A DNA stretch of 64,000 nt from Parahoeflea alexandrii. GTDB lineage: Bacteria; Pseudomonadota; Alphaproteobacteria; Rhizobiales; Rhizobiaceae. The DNA lies in NCBI RefSeq assembly GCF_027214025.1, contig NZ_JAPWHB010000003.1, positions 584,678 to 648,677 on the forward strand, written 5' to 3'. The translations under genes were made by a program, and so were the position numbers. The notes beneath the pieces are model-generated. The model worked only from the letters and a program-made list of their open reading frames with translations. It was not told where the DNA came from and did no database searches. Below are positions 43,535 to 51,733 of this stretch, one piece after another; positions within the stretch are counted from its first letter, which is position 1, and each line of letters starts with the position of its first letter.

Positions 43535-44776
43535 ATGTCTACCGACATCTCGCCACTGGCTCCCAGCTCCTATGCCGAACTGCCGCCGATCGCAGGGGTT
43601 CGTATCGAAACCGCAGCGGCCGGGATCAAGTACAAGAACCGGACCGACGTCATGCTGATGGTGTTCGACCAGCCCGCAGCCGTGGCAGGCGTCTTCACCA
43701 CGTCGAAATGCCCCTCCGCGCCGGTTGACTTCTGCCGGGCAAACCTTGCCGGTGGCCGAGCGCGGGCGCTGGTGGTCAATTCCGGAAACGCCAACGCGTT
43801 TACCGGCAAGAAAGGGCGCGAGGCGACGGACCTGACCGCCAAGTCTACCGCGGAAGCGGTAGGCTGCGCGCAGTCGGAGGTGTTCCTGGCATCGACCGGC
43901 GTCATTGGTGAGCCGCTTGACGCGACCAAGTTCGCCACCGTTCTGGGGCAGATGGCATCATCGGCGAGCGGCGACCGGTGGCTGGACGCGGCGCGCGCGA
44001 TCATGACTACCGACACCTATCCCAAGGTCGCCACACGCACCGCGCGGATTGACGGGGTGACGGTGACGCTCAATGGCATGGCAAAGGGTGCGGGAATGAT
44101 CGCGCCGGACATGGCAACGATGTTGTCCTTCATCGTGACCGATGCGGCAATCGACCCGTCCGCATTGCAGGCCATGCTCAGCCGTCATGTCGGTTCGACA
44201 TTCAATGCAGTTACGGTCGACAGCGATACCTCGACTTCGGACACGCTGCTGGTTTTTGCCACCGGTGCCGCCGCTGGGCGGGGCGCCAAGCCGATCGCCT
44301 CGGCGTCGGATTCCCGCGCCCGGAGCTTTTCGAAGGCGCTGGCGGATCTGATGGAAGACCTGGCGATCCAGATCGTGCGTGACGGCGAAGGCGCGCGCAA
44401 GCAGGTCGAGATCACGGTGACGGGCGCGGCTTCTGCGAAGGCTGCCGGGCGGATTGCGCGCTCGATTGCCAACTCGCCGTTGGTCAAGACCGCGATTGCC
44501 GGTGAAGACGCCAATTGGGGCCGCATCGTCATGGCGGTCGGCAAGGCGGGGGAGAAGGCCGAACGCGACAGGCTGGCGATCTGGTTCGGCGATGTCCGGG
44601 TGGCCGTCGATGGCGAGCGCGATCCTGCCTACAGCGAAGCCGCAGCGTCCGAGGTCATGAAACAGGATGAGATCGCCATCAGGGTCGATCTCGGCATAGG
44701 CCGCGGCAAGGCCCGCGTGTTCACCTGTGATCTGACCAAGGCCTATGTAGAGATCAATGGCGATTACCGCAGCTGA
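43535..44776 (+). CDS. argJ: Bifunctional glutamate N-acetyltransferase / amino-acid N-acetyltransferase
   Basis: A 413-residue enzyme that moves the acetyl group from N-acetylornithine to glutamate in the cyclic arginine pathway. Autoproteolysis occurs at the conserved [17 protein letters not shown], with Thr195 as the nucleophile that starts the beta chain. [16 protein letters not shown] and [14 protein letters not shown] are further hallmark blocks. It is followed closely by a GNAT gene and mutT on the same strand, a common rhizobial order. Confidence 0.97.
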   Translation: MSTDISPLAPSSYAELPPIAGVRIETAAAGIKYKNRTDVMLMVFDQPAAVAGVFTTSKCPSAPVDFCRANLAGGRARALVVNSGNANAFTGKKGREATDLTAKSTAEAVGCAQSEVFLASTGVIGEPLDATKFATVLGQMASSASGDRWLDAARAIMTTDTYPKVATRTARIDGVTVTLNGMAKGAGMIAPDMATMLSFIVTDAAIDPSALQAMLSRHVGSTFNAVTVDSDTSTSDTLLVFATGAAAGRGAKPIASASDSRARSFSKALADLMEDLAIQIVRDGEGARKQVEITVTGAASAKAAGRIARSIANSPLVKTAIAGEDANWGRIVMAVGKAGEKAERDRLAIWFGDVRVAVDGERDPAYSEAAASEVMKQDEIAIRVDLGIGRGKARVFTCDLTKAYVEINGDYRS

Positions 44777-44811
44777 GCGGTTTGCCTGGATACCAGAGTA
44801 CGGGACCTATC

Positions 44812-45570
44812 TTGCCGAACCTTGCAATCGTCAGAAGGCTTGAAGCCGTTGGATTCAGAGCCTGGCCCGCAGCGTCGATCCAGTATGACGGCAGCTGGCA
44901 GATCCGGCTCACCGCGGGGCATCCGTCCAAGCGGCTGAATTCGGTGAATCCGCTCGATCCGTCCGATCACGAGGGTATTGAAGTTCGGGTCGAGCGAGCG
45001 GCGCGGCGGTTCGATTCCTATGACCGGCCGCTGGTGTTCCGGCAGTCGCCGCTGGCGCCGCCACCACTGGAGGCCTATCTCGACGCGCTGGGCTGGCGCC
45101 GGTTCGACGAAACCATCGTCATGGCCGGCGCGATTGACAGTCTCGACATCGACAGCGGTATGGATCACCTGCCGATGCGCGATGTCGGACGATATGTCGA
45201 TGCCTCCATTGCCGTGCATGGCCGAGATCAGTCGCTCAAGCCCGGACTCACCGAAGTGTTGAGTTCGATACGGCCGCCGAGCGGCCTGTTCGTGCTGGAG
45301 GACGAGGCATCAGGCCCGGTTTCGACGGCGCTTTGTGTTCACGACAACGATCTTGCAGGCCTGTTCGAGCTGGCGACCCGGGCTGACATGCGGCGTGCAG
45401 GCTACGGTCGTGACGTGGTGACAGCAGCTCTCAGATGGGCACGCCATCGTGGCGCCGAGACGGCGTGGCTGCAGGTGGAAAGCGCCAACACGGCGGCCGT
45501 GGCGCTTTACCAGGGATTGGGCTTTGGTGAGGTGTATCGCTACGCCTATCGCCAGAAACCGGGATGTTGA
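44812..45570 (+). CDS. GNAT family N-acetyltransferase
   Basis: A 252-residue acetyltransferase. The first part (IVRRLEAVGFRAWPAASIQY, then NSVNPLDPSDH) is typical of the rhizobial group beside argJ, and the C-terminal GNAT fold carries LFELATRADMRRAGYGRDVV (acetyl-CoA loop) and WLQVESANTAAVALYQGLGF. The start is unclear: there is no ATG; TTG at 44812 has GGGA upstream, and TTG at 44782 would add ten residues. Substrate unknown. mutT starts four bases after its stop. Confidence 0.8.
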   Translation: MPNLAIVRRLEAVGFRAWPAASIQYDGSWQIRLTAGHPSKRLNSVNPLDPSDHEGIEVRVERAARRFDSYDRPLVFRQSPLAPPPLEAYLDALGWRRFDETIVMAGAIDSLDIDSGMDHLPMRDVGRYVDASIAVHGRDQSLKPGLTEVLSSIRPPSGLFVLEDEASGPVSTALCVHDNDLAGLFELATRADMRRAGYGRDVVTAALRWARHRGAETAWLQVESANTAAVALYQGLGFGEVYRYAYRQKPGC

Positions 45571-45573
45571 GGA

Positions 45574-45981
45574 ATGAGCGGCAGGAAGATATTGCTGGTT
45601 GCGGCCTGTGCGCTGGTTGATGCGGACGGACGGGTGCTGTTGACACAGAGGCCCGAAGGCAAGCAACTGGCCGGGCTCTGGGAGTTTCCCGGCGGCAAGG
45701 TTGAGCCGGGGGAGTCACCCGAAGCGGCACTTATCCGCGAACTGTCCGAGGAAATCGGAATCACCACCAAGGAGGCGTGCCTGGCGCCGCTGACATTTGC
45801 CAGCCACAGCTACGATACGTTTCATCTGCTGATGCCGCTTTTCGTCTGCCGCCGGTTTGAAGGCACCGCCCGCGGACTTGAAGGTCAGGCGCTCAAGTGG
45901 GTGCGTCCGCGGGACATGCGGGATTATCCGATGCCGCCCGCCGACGAGCCTCTCATTCCCTATCTGATCGATCTCCTGTGA
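45574..45981 (+). CDS. mutT: MutT-type 8-oxo-dGTP diphosphatase
   Basis: A 135-residue Nudix hydrolase that clears oxidised nucleotides. The Nudix box begins GGKVEPGESPEAALIRELSE and ends EIGI, fitting GX5EX7REUXEEXGU exactly. The N terminus LLVAACALVDADGRVLLTQR and the C-terminal LKWVRPRDMRDYPMPPAD are like MutT of other rhizobia. It is the last gene of the argJ-GNAT-mutT run. Confidence 0.93.
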   Translation: MSGRKILLVAACALVDADGRVLLTQRPEGKQLAGLWEFPGGKVEPGESPEAALIRELSEEIGITTKEACLAPLTFASHSYDTFHLLMPLFVCRRFEGTARGLEGQALKWVRPRDMRDYPMPPADEPLIPYLIDLL

Positions 45982-46131
45982 GCTGAAACCAGCCAGGCGG
46001 CCATGGCGATCAAGTCAATCGCACGCCGCTCGCTGCTCGGATAAATCCGGTTAGCGTTAATGAAACTTCAATTTAGTTCACCCATGAATGGTATTCGTGG
46101 CGGATCCGGTCGGATTCTCAGTGGAGGCGTT

Positions 46132-46461
46132 ATGGACAACGGTGATTTCTGGATGACGGTGATGGACAGAGACGGCCAGGAAAACCAGCCAAAGAGATTT
46201 GGTGCGGTGCGCGTCGCCCTGCTGTTCGGCACCGCGGCTATTGCCATTGCAGCCATTCTGACGCCCATCGCCGCAGACCGGACATCTTCGGCGCGGGTCG
46301 CGTGGTCTCCAGACCAGTACGACAACATTACCACCGGATCGATTCCGTCGCGCTCGAAAACCACGACCACGTCCTACACTGTCCGCAAATCTATCCTGCA
46401 GGACAATCCGGGCGCGCTCTGCATCATTCGAAGCAATGGCAGCAAGTCGGGCGACTGTTGA
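46132..46461 (+). CDS. Hypothetical single-pass membrane protein before the Flp pilin
   Basis: Not recognised. A 109-residue protein with one membrane segment at about 27-47 (VRVALLFGTAAIAIAAILTP), a Ser/Thr-rich region and a cysteine pair near the end (CIIRSNGSKSGDC). ATG 46132 follows GGAGG. The Flp pilin gene begins 44 bases after its stop, so it may be co-transcribed with it. A CtrA-like half-match lies upstream (46057-46071). Confidence 0.7.
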   Translation: MDNGDFWMTVMDRDGQENQPKRFGAVRVALLFGTAAIAIAAILTPIAADRTSSARVAWSPDQYDNITTGSIPSRSKTTTTSYTVRKSILQDNPGALCIIRSNGSKSGDC

Positions 46462-46505
46462 AACAATCCCGATCCTGGCAACTCAAGTGAGAACGGAATC
46501 AAACC

Positions 46506-46679
46506 ATGAAATCCTTGTTTTGCAGGTTCATCGAAGACAGGTCAGGTGCAACCGCGATTGAGTATGGTCTCATTGCCGCGCTGATTGCCGCCGCGTTGGT
46601 CAGTGGCATGACCGCCATTGGCGGAGCCATCAACAATAATATGGACGGCGTTGCAAACCACATCAAGAATTCCCAGTAG
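46506..46679 (+). CDS. Flp family type IVb pilin
   Basis: A 57-residue prepilin. A short basic leader (about MKSLFCRFIEDRSG) is followed by the Flp core TAIEYGLIAALIAAALVSG, with the conserved Glu at position +5 after the expected prepilin cleavage. This is the structural subunit of a tight-adherence (Tad) pilus. No cpa/tad assembly genes are in the window, so the assembly machine must be elsewhere. Two hairpins follow the gene. Confidence 0.88.
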   Translation: MKSLFCRFIEDRSGATAIEYGLIAALIAAALVSGMTAIGGAINNNMDGVANHIKNSQ

Positions 46680-46691
46680 AGCGTCTCGCGG

Positions 46692-46748
46692 TCAGGCGGT
46701 ATCGCCTGATAGAAAGAAGACGCTCCTGTTTCAAAGAAACAGGACGTC
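46692..46748 (+). terminator. Tandem hairpins after the Flp pilin gene
   Basis: First hairpin: TCAGGCG, four-base loop, CGCCTGA. Second: CCTGTTTC, loop AAA, GAAACAGG, extended by GACG/CGTC and followed by a short T-rich run (CTTTTC). The second looks like the Rho-independent terminator of the pilin transcript; pilin mRNAs often end in such stable stems. Confidence 0.65.
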
Positions 46749-46794
46749 CTTTTCGCGTTGAGGTATTTTCAGGGCGTCCCGGGCCATGCAAGCC

Positions 46795-47679
46795 TCAACG
46801 CGGCAGCTTTTGTTCGGGAGTCTTCAAGGCGTCCGCGAGGCGTGCCTTGGCGGAGCCCGGTCTCAAGGGCTTCTGCTGGCTTTCATGCGGCGCCCATCCG
46901 GAGAGGTGGATGATGGGAAAACTGGCACGGATGCGGCCGTCGGGATCCGAGAACCGTTCGGCGTAGATCTGGGCCGCGCGCAGGAAGACCTGCCTGCCCA
47001 GAGGTTTCCTGCTTCTGTCGGTCAGGATCGACGTCATGCCCATGGCCCGCAGATCCCTGAGCAAGGCAAACATGTCGGCGTATCTGACCACGATGTCGTC
47101 AATATCGGTGACAGGCAAGGCGAAGCCCGCGCGCTGCAGCAGCGCGCCATAGTCACGAATATCGGCAAAGGGATGGATGCGGGCGTTGGCGCCGCCGGTC
47201 AACTCGCTTTCCGCCGCGAGCAGGGATTCACGCAGTTCGCCGAGAGTGCCGGCGCCCGGAGCGGCCGCAAGCAGCAATCCGTCCGGCTTCAGGGCACGGC
47301 GCAATTGCACGAGCACCCCCGGCGTATCGTTGGTTACGTGCAGGGCCAGCGGCGAAACGATCAGATCGGCGCTGCCATGCTCGAGCGGAACGAGGTCCGG
47401 CTCGGCGAACACCTGCCTCTCCCGATCAGTTCCGGGGATGGGGCACATGTCGACATAGGTGAAATCAGCTGTCTTTCCCGTGGCTTTCATCATGGCGGCG
47501 ACGAGCGGCAGGCCGCCGTGAACCTGGACCGGGTGTTCGAACTGCCTCTCCACCACCGAGAGCCGTTCCGCCATGTCTTCGGCAATCCGGCGGACAAGGA
47601 AATCCGCGCCCGGTTCGAAACCGGCCAATGCGCGCAAACGACGCTGACGCAAAAGGGTATGATCGAAGAGACGGTCCAA
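46795..47679 (-). CDS. SAM-dependent methyltransferase, BioC/NDUFAF5-like
   Basis: A 294-residue methyltransferase. The start MDRLFDHTLLRQRRLRAL and the Met-11 core (ADLIVSPLALHVTNDTPGVL, then LRRALKPDGLLLAAAPGAGTL) place it close to alphaproteobacterial and mitochondrial NDUFAF5, in which the protein hydroxylates a complex I subunit, but bacterial members are also annotated as BioC-type. The classical SAM glycine loop is weak (VHGGLPLVAAMM). Divergent from comF by about 95 bases. Confidence 0.8.
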   Translation of the reverse strand: MDRLFDHTLLRQRRLRALAGFEPGADFLVRRIAEDMAERLSVVERQFEHPVQVHGGLPLVAAMMKATGKTADFTYVDMCPIPGTDRERQVFAEPDLVPLEHGSADLIVSPLALHVTNDTPGVLVQLRRALKPDGLLLAAAPGAGTLGELRESLLAAESELTGGANARIHPFADIRDYGALLQRAGFALPVTDIDDIVVRYADMFALLRDLRAMGMTSILTDRSRKPLGRQVFLRAAQIYAERFSDPDGRIRASFPIIHLSGWAPHESQQKPLRPGSAKARLADALKTPEQKLPR

Positions 47680-47773
47680 TGTCGGGGGTCCATCGGTGGG
47701 TTTCGGGTTCGGCAGGGCCTTGTCTGGCCTGCTGCGGCTCGCTTGTTGGATGGAATGGCGGTAATGTCAACCA

Positions 47774-48565
47774 ATGGACCGAGCGGATCTCATGCATTTC
47801 GGGCATCGATTGCTGACTGTTTGCCAGTCGGCCGGGCTGGGTCTGATGCAGCTGGTGTATCCGCCCGTTTGCTCAGGCTGCGGCAAGATGGTGGGCCGGC
47901 CCGCCGGCTTGTGCCCGGAGTGCTGGGCGACGGTACGGTTCATTGAGCGGCCCTATTGCGAGATTACCGGCGTGCCCTTCGACCACGACCGGGGTGACGG
48001 ATATGTCTCGCCGCAGGCGATCGCCAATCCGCCACCCTATGCCAGGGCCAGGGCCGCGGTGTTTCATGACGGCGTTGCCCGCAAGATTGTCCACGGGTTG
48101 AAATATTCGGACCGCGCCGATCTCGCCACCATGATGGCGGAATGGATGATCCGGGCCGGGCGCGACGTGCTTGATGACAGCGATGTCATCGTTGCGGTCC
48201 CGTTGCACCGGGCAAGGCTGTTTTCCCGGCGTTACAACCAGTCGGCCGAACTTGCGCGAGCTCTGGCACGGCTCTCCGGCAAACCGTTCCTTCCCGGGGT
48301 GATGCGGCGAGTGCGCGCCACACGCCAGCAGGTCGGGCTGGGTTTGCGGGCCCGGCAGGACAATGTCCGGGGGGCTTTCCTGGTGCCGCCCGAGCAGGCG
48401 CAGCGGCTGGCCGGGCGCAAGGTGCTTCTGGTCGACGATGTGCTGACCACCGGATCGACCGTCGAAGCGGCGACGCGGGCGCTGCTGCGGCGAGGGGTGG
48501 CACAGGTCAACGTGCTGGCATTTGCCAGGGTTGCAAGCCAGGGCGAGGAAACCCTATATGCTTGA
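47774..48565 (+). CDS. comF: ComF family protein
   Basis: A 263-residue protein with an N-terminal zinc cluster (CSGCGKMVGRPAGLCPECW) and a type I phosphoribosyltransferase fold with the PRPP loop KVLLVDDVLTTGST near the C terminus. ComF is needed for DNA uptake in some species; elsewhere its role is unknown, and no other competence gene is present here. Starts upstream of the run grxC-nit2-DUF1178. Confidence 0.93.
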   Translation: MDRADLMHFGHRLLTVCQSAGLGLMQLVYPPVCSGCGKMVGRPAGLCPECWATVRFIERPYCEITGVPFDHDRGDGYVSPQAIANPPPYARARAAVFHDGVARKIVHGLKYSDRADLATMMAEWMIRAGRDVLDDSDVIVAVPLHRARLFSRRYNQSAELARALARLSGKPFLPGVMRRVRATRQQVGLGLRARQDNVRGAFLVPPEQAQRLAGRKVLLVDDVLTTGSTVEAATRALLRRGVAQVNVLAFARVASQGEETLYA

Positions 48566-48601
48566 AGAGCGGCAAAGGCCGCTGAACAATTGGAGACCCG
48601 C

Positions 48602-48862
48602 ATGGCAGACGTAATCCTCTACACACGGCAGTTCTGCGGATTTTGCACCGCAGCCAAACGGTTGCTGGATGGGAAGGGCGTCAGCTATACGGAGCATGAT
48701 GCGACTTTTTCGCCGGACCTGAGGCAGGAAATGATCGGCAAGTCCAACGGCCGGACAACGTTTCCGCAGATCTTCATTGATGGCGTTCATGTCGGCGGCT
48801 GCGACGAGCTGCACGCTCTTGATCGCGCCGGCAAGCTTGATCCGATGCTGACGGGAGCCTGA
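48602..48862 (+). CDS. grxC: Glutaredoxin 3
   Basis: An 86-residue glutaredoxin. The active site is CGFC (in TRQFCGFCTAAKRLL), where GrxC of enterobacteria has CPYC; the second residue is Gly as in many alphaproteobacterial forms. TTFPQIFIDGVHVGGCDEL supplies the cis-proline and glutathione-binding GG. ATG 48602 has GGAG upstream. It reduces disulfides and glutathionylated proteins with glutathione; its neighbours suggest a housekeeping operon. Confidence 0.94.
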   Translation: MADVILYTRQFCGFCTAAKRLLDGKGVSYTEHDATFSPDLRQEMIGKSNGRTTFPQIFIDGVHVGGCDELHALDRAGKLDPMLTGA

Positions 48863-48865
48863 GAA

Positions 48866-49726
48866 ATGCGTGAACTGGTCGTTGCCGCAGTGCAAATGCG
48901 TTCGGGTGTCACGCCCGAAGAGAACATCAGGGTTATGGATCGTCTGGTCCGGGAAGCGGCATCGCGTGGAGCGCGCTATGTGCAGACGCCGGAGATGACC
49001 GGTGCCGTGCAAAAGAACCGGTCAGGCCTGTTCAGCATTCTCAAGAACGAAGCAGAAGATCCGGTGCTCAAGGCCGCGTCGTCTCTCGCTGCCGAACTTG
49101 GCATCTACCTGCATGTCGGCTCAACCGCGATCGGGCTCGGCAATGACATGATCGCCAATCGCGGTGTGGTGTTTGGTCCCGACGGCGTTGCGCTTGCCCG
49201 CTATGACAAGATCCACATGTTTGACGTGGACCTCGACAATGGCGAAAGCTGGCGGGAAAGCGCCGTGTATCGGCCCGGCGAATTGGCACGAACCGTTGAC
49301 CTTGATGTTGCGCGGCTCGGCATGGGTATCTGTTACGACATCCGGTTTCCGCACCTGTTCCGCGACTTGGCTCTTGCGGGCGCCGATATCCTGACGGCGC
49401 CCGCCGCCTTTACCCGCCAGACCGGCGAGGCGCACTGGCATGTGCTGCAACGCGCCAGGGCCATCGAGAATGGAGCCTTCGTCATCTCGGCGGCGCAGGG
49501 CGGTGTGCATGAGGACGGACGGGAAACCTACGGCCATTCAATTATTGTCGATCCGTGGGGACGGGTGATCGCGGAAGCCGATCACGACGAGCCTGGCGTG
49601 ATCGTTGCCACGCTTTCGCTTGACGAGGTCAAGGCCGCGCGGTCGAAAATCCCGAACCTCAAGAACGCCCGGGAGTACCGGGTCGAGACCGGAGTGCCGG
49701 AAACAAAAGGAGAGAGAGTGGCGTGA
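48866..49726 (+). CDS. Nitrilase-superfamily amidohydrolase (Nit2-like)
   Basis: A 286-residue carbon-nitrogen hydrolase. The catalytic triad is visible: Glu in QTPEMTGAV, Lys in RYDKIHMFDVDL and Cys in GICYDIRFPHLFRDLAL. It is close to omega-amidase Nit2 and deaminated-glutathione amidase Nit1, which repair side products of transamination; its position beside grxC fits a glutathione-related role. It overlaps the DUF1178 start by four bases (GTGA). Confidence 0.9.
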   Translation: MRELVVAAVQMRSGVTPEENIRVMDRLVREAASRGARYVQTPEMTGAVQKNRSGLFSILKNEAEDPVLKAASSLAAELGIYLHVGSTAIGLGNDMIANRGVVFGPDGVALARYDKIHMFDVDLDNGESWRESAVYRPGELARTVDLDVARLGMGICYDIRFPHLFRDLALAGADILTAPAAFTRQTGEAHWHVLQRARAIENGAFVISAAQGGVHEDGRETYGHSIIVDPWGRVIAEADHDEPGVIVATLSLDEVKAARSKIPNLKNAREYRVETGVPETKGERVA

Positions 49727-50148
49727 TCCGCTTTTCTTTGCATTGCGACAAGGATCATGAATTCGAGGGATGGTTTTCCTCAAGCAAGGACTATGACGAT
49801 CAAGCCGAGCGCGGCCTGGTCGAATGCCCGGTCTGCGGCTCCCGACAGGTCGGCAAGGCGCTGATGGCACCGGCGGTCACGGTTTCCAAGGAAGCGCCGG
49901 CGCGACCGCTGGCGATGGATCCGGAAAAGCGCGAAATGATGCGCAAGCTGCGCGAACTGGTGCAGGCGGTAAAGCAGAATTCCGAGGATGTCGGCGAGCG
50001 GTTTGCCGATGAGGCCCGCAAGATCCATCATGGTGAAGCCGAGGCGCGCGGCATTATCGGAAAGGCGTCGAGCGATGATGCCCGGTCGCTGATCGAGGAA
50101 GGGATCGAGATCGCTCCCTTGCCGGAATTTCCGGACGATCTGAGCTGA
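49723..50148 (+). CDS. DUF1178 family protein
   Basis: A 141-residue protein starting with a zinc-ribbon-like region (IRFSLHCDKDHEFEGWFSSS, then VECPVCGSRQVGKALMAP) and a helical C-terminal half (PEKREMMRKLRELVQAVKQN) with the conserved HHGEAEARGIIGKASSDDA block. Function unknown; common after nit2 in alphaproteobacteria. GTG start within the nit2 stop, so translation is coupled. The DUF3291 gene starts one base later. Confidence 0.93.
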   Translation: MIRFSLHCDKDHEFEGWFSSSKDYDDQAERGLVECPVCGSRQVGKALMAPAVTVSKEAPARPLAMDPEKREMMRKLRELVQAVKQNSEDVGERFADEARKIHHGEAEARGIIGKASSDDARSLIEEGIEIAPLPEFPDDLS

Positions 50149-50149
50149 G

Positions 50150-50734
50150 ATGAAACCGACCGGCTTTCATCTTGCCATGTACAATTTCGGCCTGCACGTG
50201 GCGCCTTACGATGCGCCCGAGGTGCAGGGGTTTCTCAGACGTGAGCCTTTGAATTTTGCCGCCGCCGAAAGGGCGTCCGGGTTTGTGGCCCGTTCCGGTT
50301 ACGACGGGGAGCCGGGGCCGCCAAGCTGGGGTGTCCAGGTGTTTCCCCGGTTCATCGAAGGCAGCGGCTTTGAGAGCGGACCGTCCTCCCTGTCGATATG
50401 GGCCGACATCGAGAGCCTGATGGCTTTTTCCTATGCCGGCGTTCACGCCGAGGCGCTGAAGAACGCCCGCAACTGGAACACCAGGAACGACTGGCCGCCG
50501 CTGGTCCTGTGGTGGATAGAGGCAGGGCATCGCCCGGACTGGAAACAGGCCGCCGACAGGCTGGAATGGCTGCATGACCACGGACCGGGTCCGAGGGCGT
50601 TCACTTTCAAGCAGGCGTATGATTCGGATGGCGCGCCGATCGAGATCGATCGCGACCGCGTCAAGGCGCTGGTCGAGGCAAACGCGCCAGGACAAAGCGA
50701 GCTGCTTGAACAACTCAGGCATATCCCCGTCTGA
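50150..50734 (+). CDS. DUF3291 domain-containing protein
   Basis: A 194-residue protein of the DUF3291 family, a ferredoxin-like alpha+beta barrel type related to monooxygenase-like folds. HLAMYNFGLHVAPYDAPEVQ at the start, LSIWADIESLMAFSYAGVHA in the middle and LVLWWIEAGHRPDWKQA are the conserved blocks. Function unknown. It begins one base after the DUF1178 stop, so the two are co-expressed, and it converges on ubiG. Confidence 0.87.
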   Translation: MKPTGFHLAMYNFGLHVAPYDAPEVQGFLRREPLNFAAAERASGFVARSGYDGEPGPPSWGVQVFPRFIEGSGFESGPSSLSIWADIESLMAFSYAGVHAEALKNARNWNTRNDWPPLVLWWIEAGHRPDWKQAADRLEWLHDHGPGPRAFTFKQAYDSDGAPIEIDRDRVKALVEANAPGQSELLEQLRHIPV

Positions 50735-50789
50735 CCCGCGGCCGGTCCGGTCAAGGACAGCGGAGCCGCGTTCGGCTGACCGGGGGAGA

Positions 50790-51542
50790 TCAGGAGACCT
50801 TGGGCCGCTCCATCAGCATCATGTAGTTGACGTCCATGTCGCGGGACAGGTTCCACTGGTCCTGAAGCGGGTTGTAGAACACGCCGGTGCGGTCGATGAC
50901 GTTCATTCCCGATATGGCCAGCGGGGTTTCGATTTCTTCCGGACGAACCAGTCTTTCATATTGATGGGTGCCGCGCGGCAGCCAGCGCAGCACATATTCC
51001 GCACCGATGATTGCCAGCGCCATGGCCTTCATGGTGCGGTTGATGGTGGCCACGAACATCAGCCCGCCCGGCTTGACCATCTCGGCGCAGGAGGTGAGGA
51101 ACAGGTCGACGTCGGCGACATGCTCGACCACTTCCATGTTGAGCACGATATCGAAGCGTTCGCCGCGTGCCGCCAGTTCTTCGGATGTGACAGCCTCGTA
51201 GCGCACATCGACGCCGCTCTGGGCGGCATGGATCGACGCCACTTCGACATTGGTTCGGGAGGCATCGGCGCCTAGTACCTCGGCGCCCATTCGGGCCATC
51301 GGTTCCGACAAAAGCCCGCCGCCGCAGCCGATGTCGAGGACTCTCAGGCCCTGCAGCGGCTTGTCGCTTTTCGGATCGCGGCCGAAATGAGCCGCGACAT
51401 GGTTGCGGATATAGGTCAGGCGCACCGGATTGAACTTGTGCAGGGGACGGAACTTGCCTTTGGGGTTCCACCATTCCGCCGCCATGGCCGAGAACCGCGC
51501 GACTTCGTCCTGGTCGATCGTTGTCTGGGCAGCTTGGCTCAT
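50790..51542 (-). CDS. ubiG: Ubiquinone biosynthesis O-methyltransferase
   Basis: A 250-residue methyltransferase that performs both O-methylations of ubiquinone synthesis. [20 protein letters not shown] at the start, [19 protein letters not shown] as the SAM loop, and [20 protein letters not shown] are the expected blocks; the length matches the family. ATG 51542 has GGAG upstream. Divergent from lysC across a gap of about 190 bases that holds two hairpins (see below). Confidence 0.95.
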   Translation of the reverse strand: MSQAAQTTIDQDEVARFSAMAAEWWNPKGKFRPLHKFNPVRLTYIRNHVAAHFGRDPKSDKPLQGLRVLDIGCGGGLLSEPMARMGAEVLGADASRTNVEVASIHAAQSGVDVRYEAVTSEELAARGERFDIVLNMEVVEHVADVDLFLTSCAEMVKPGGLMFVATINRTMKAMALAIIGAEYVLRWLPRGTHQYERLVRPEEIETPLAISGMNVIDRTGVFYNPLQDQWNLSRDMDVNYMMLMERPKVS

Positions 51543-51569
51543 GGGGCTCTCCGGCTTTATATTATTGCC

Positions 51570-51650
51570 CATCAACTCGGGCGTCAGGCCCGCCTTGTCA
51601 AGAGTCGGCGATGTCACATGAGCGATCCGGTTGCAGGCGACCGGATTTTT
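51570..51650 (+). ncRNA. Possible small RNA between ubiG and lysC
   Basis: A promoter-like TTGGCT (51534), 18 bases, TATATT (51558) would start a transcript near 51570. It would fold a hairpin CGGGC/GCCCG (51578-51592) and end at ATCCGGT-N8-ACCGGAT followed by TTTT (51625-51650), a good Rho-independent terminator. No open reading frame uses this terminator. The RNA is inferred from signals only, and the promoter overlaps the ubiG start. Confidence 0.3.
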
Positions 51651-51659
51651 GGCTAAGAG

Positions 51660-51696
51660 ACCGCCACCTTCCGCTCCGGGACCCGGGGCGGTTTTT
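51660..51696 (+). terminator. Second Rho-independent-type terminator upstream of lysC
   Basis: ACCGCC and GGCGGT form a 6-bp outer stem with an internal CCGG/CCGG stem and run into TTTTTC. It lies just before lysC and after the first terminator, so two stops on the same strand precede the gene. Confidence 0.5.
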
Positions 51697-51722
51697 CTTG
51701 CCCGTTAGCGGGTTAGTCAGCG

Positions 51723-51728
51723 GATAAT
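51723..51728 (+). promoter_or_regulatory. -10 element of lysC, leaderless start likely
   Basis: GATAAT ends five bases before the lysC ATG at 51734, so transcription would begin at or near the start codon. No Shine-Dalgarno sequence is present (AATACAAC precedes the ATG). The -35 is weak: TTGCCC with a 19-base spacer. Confidence 0.4.
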
Positions 51729-51733
51729 ACAAC

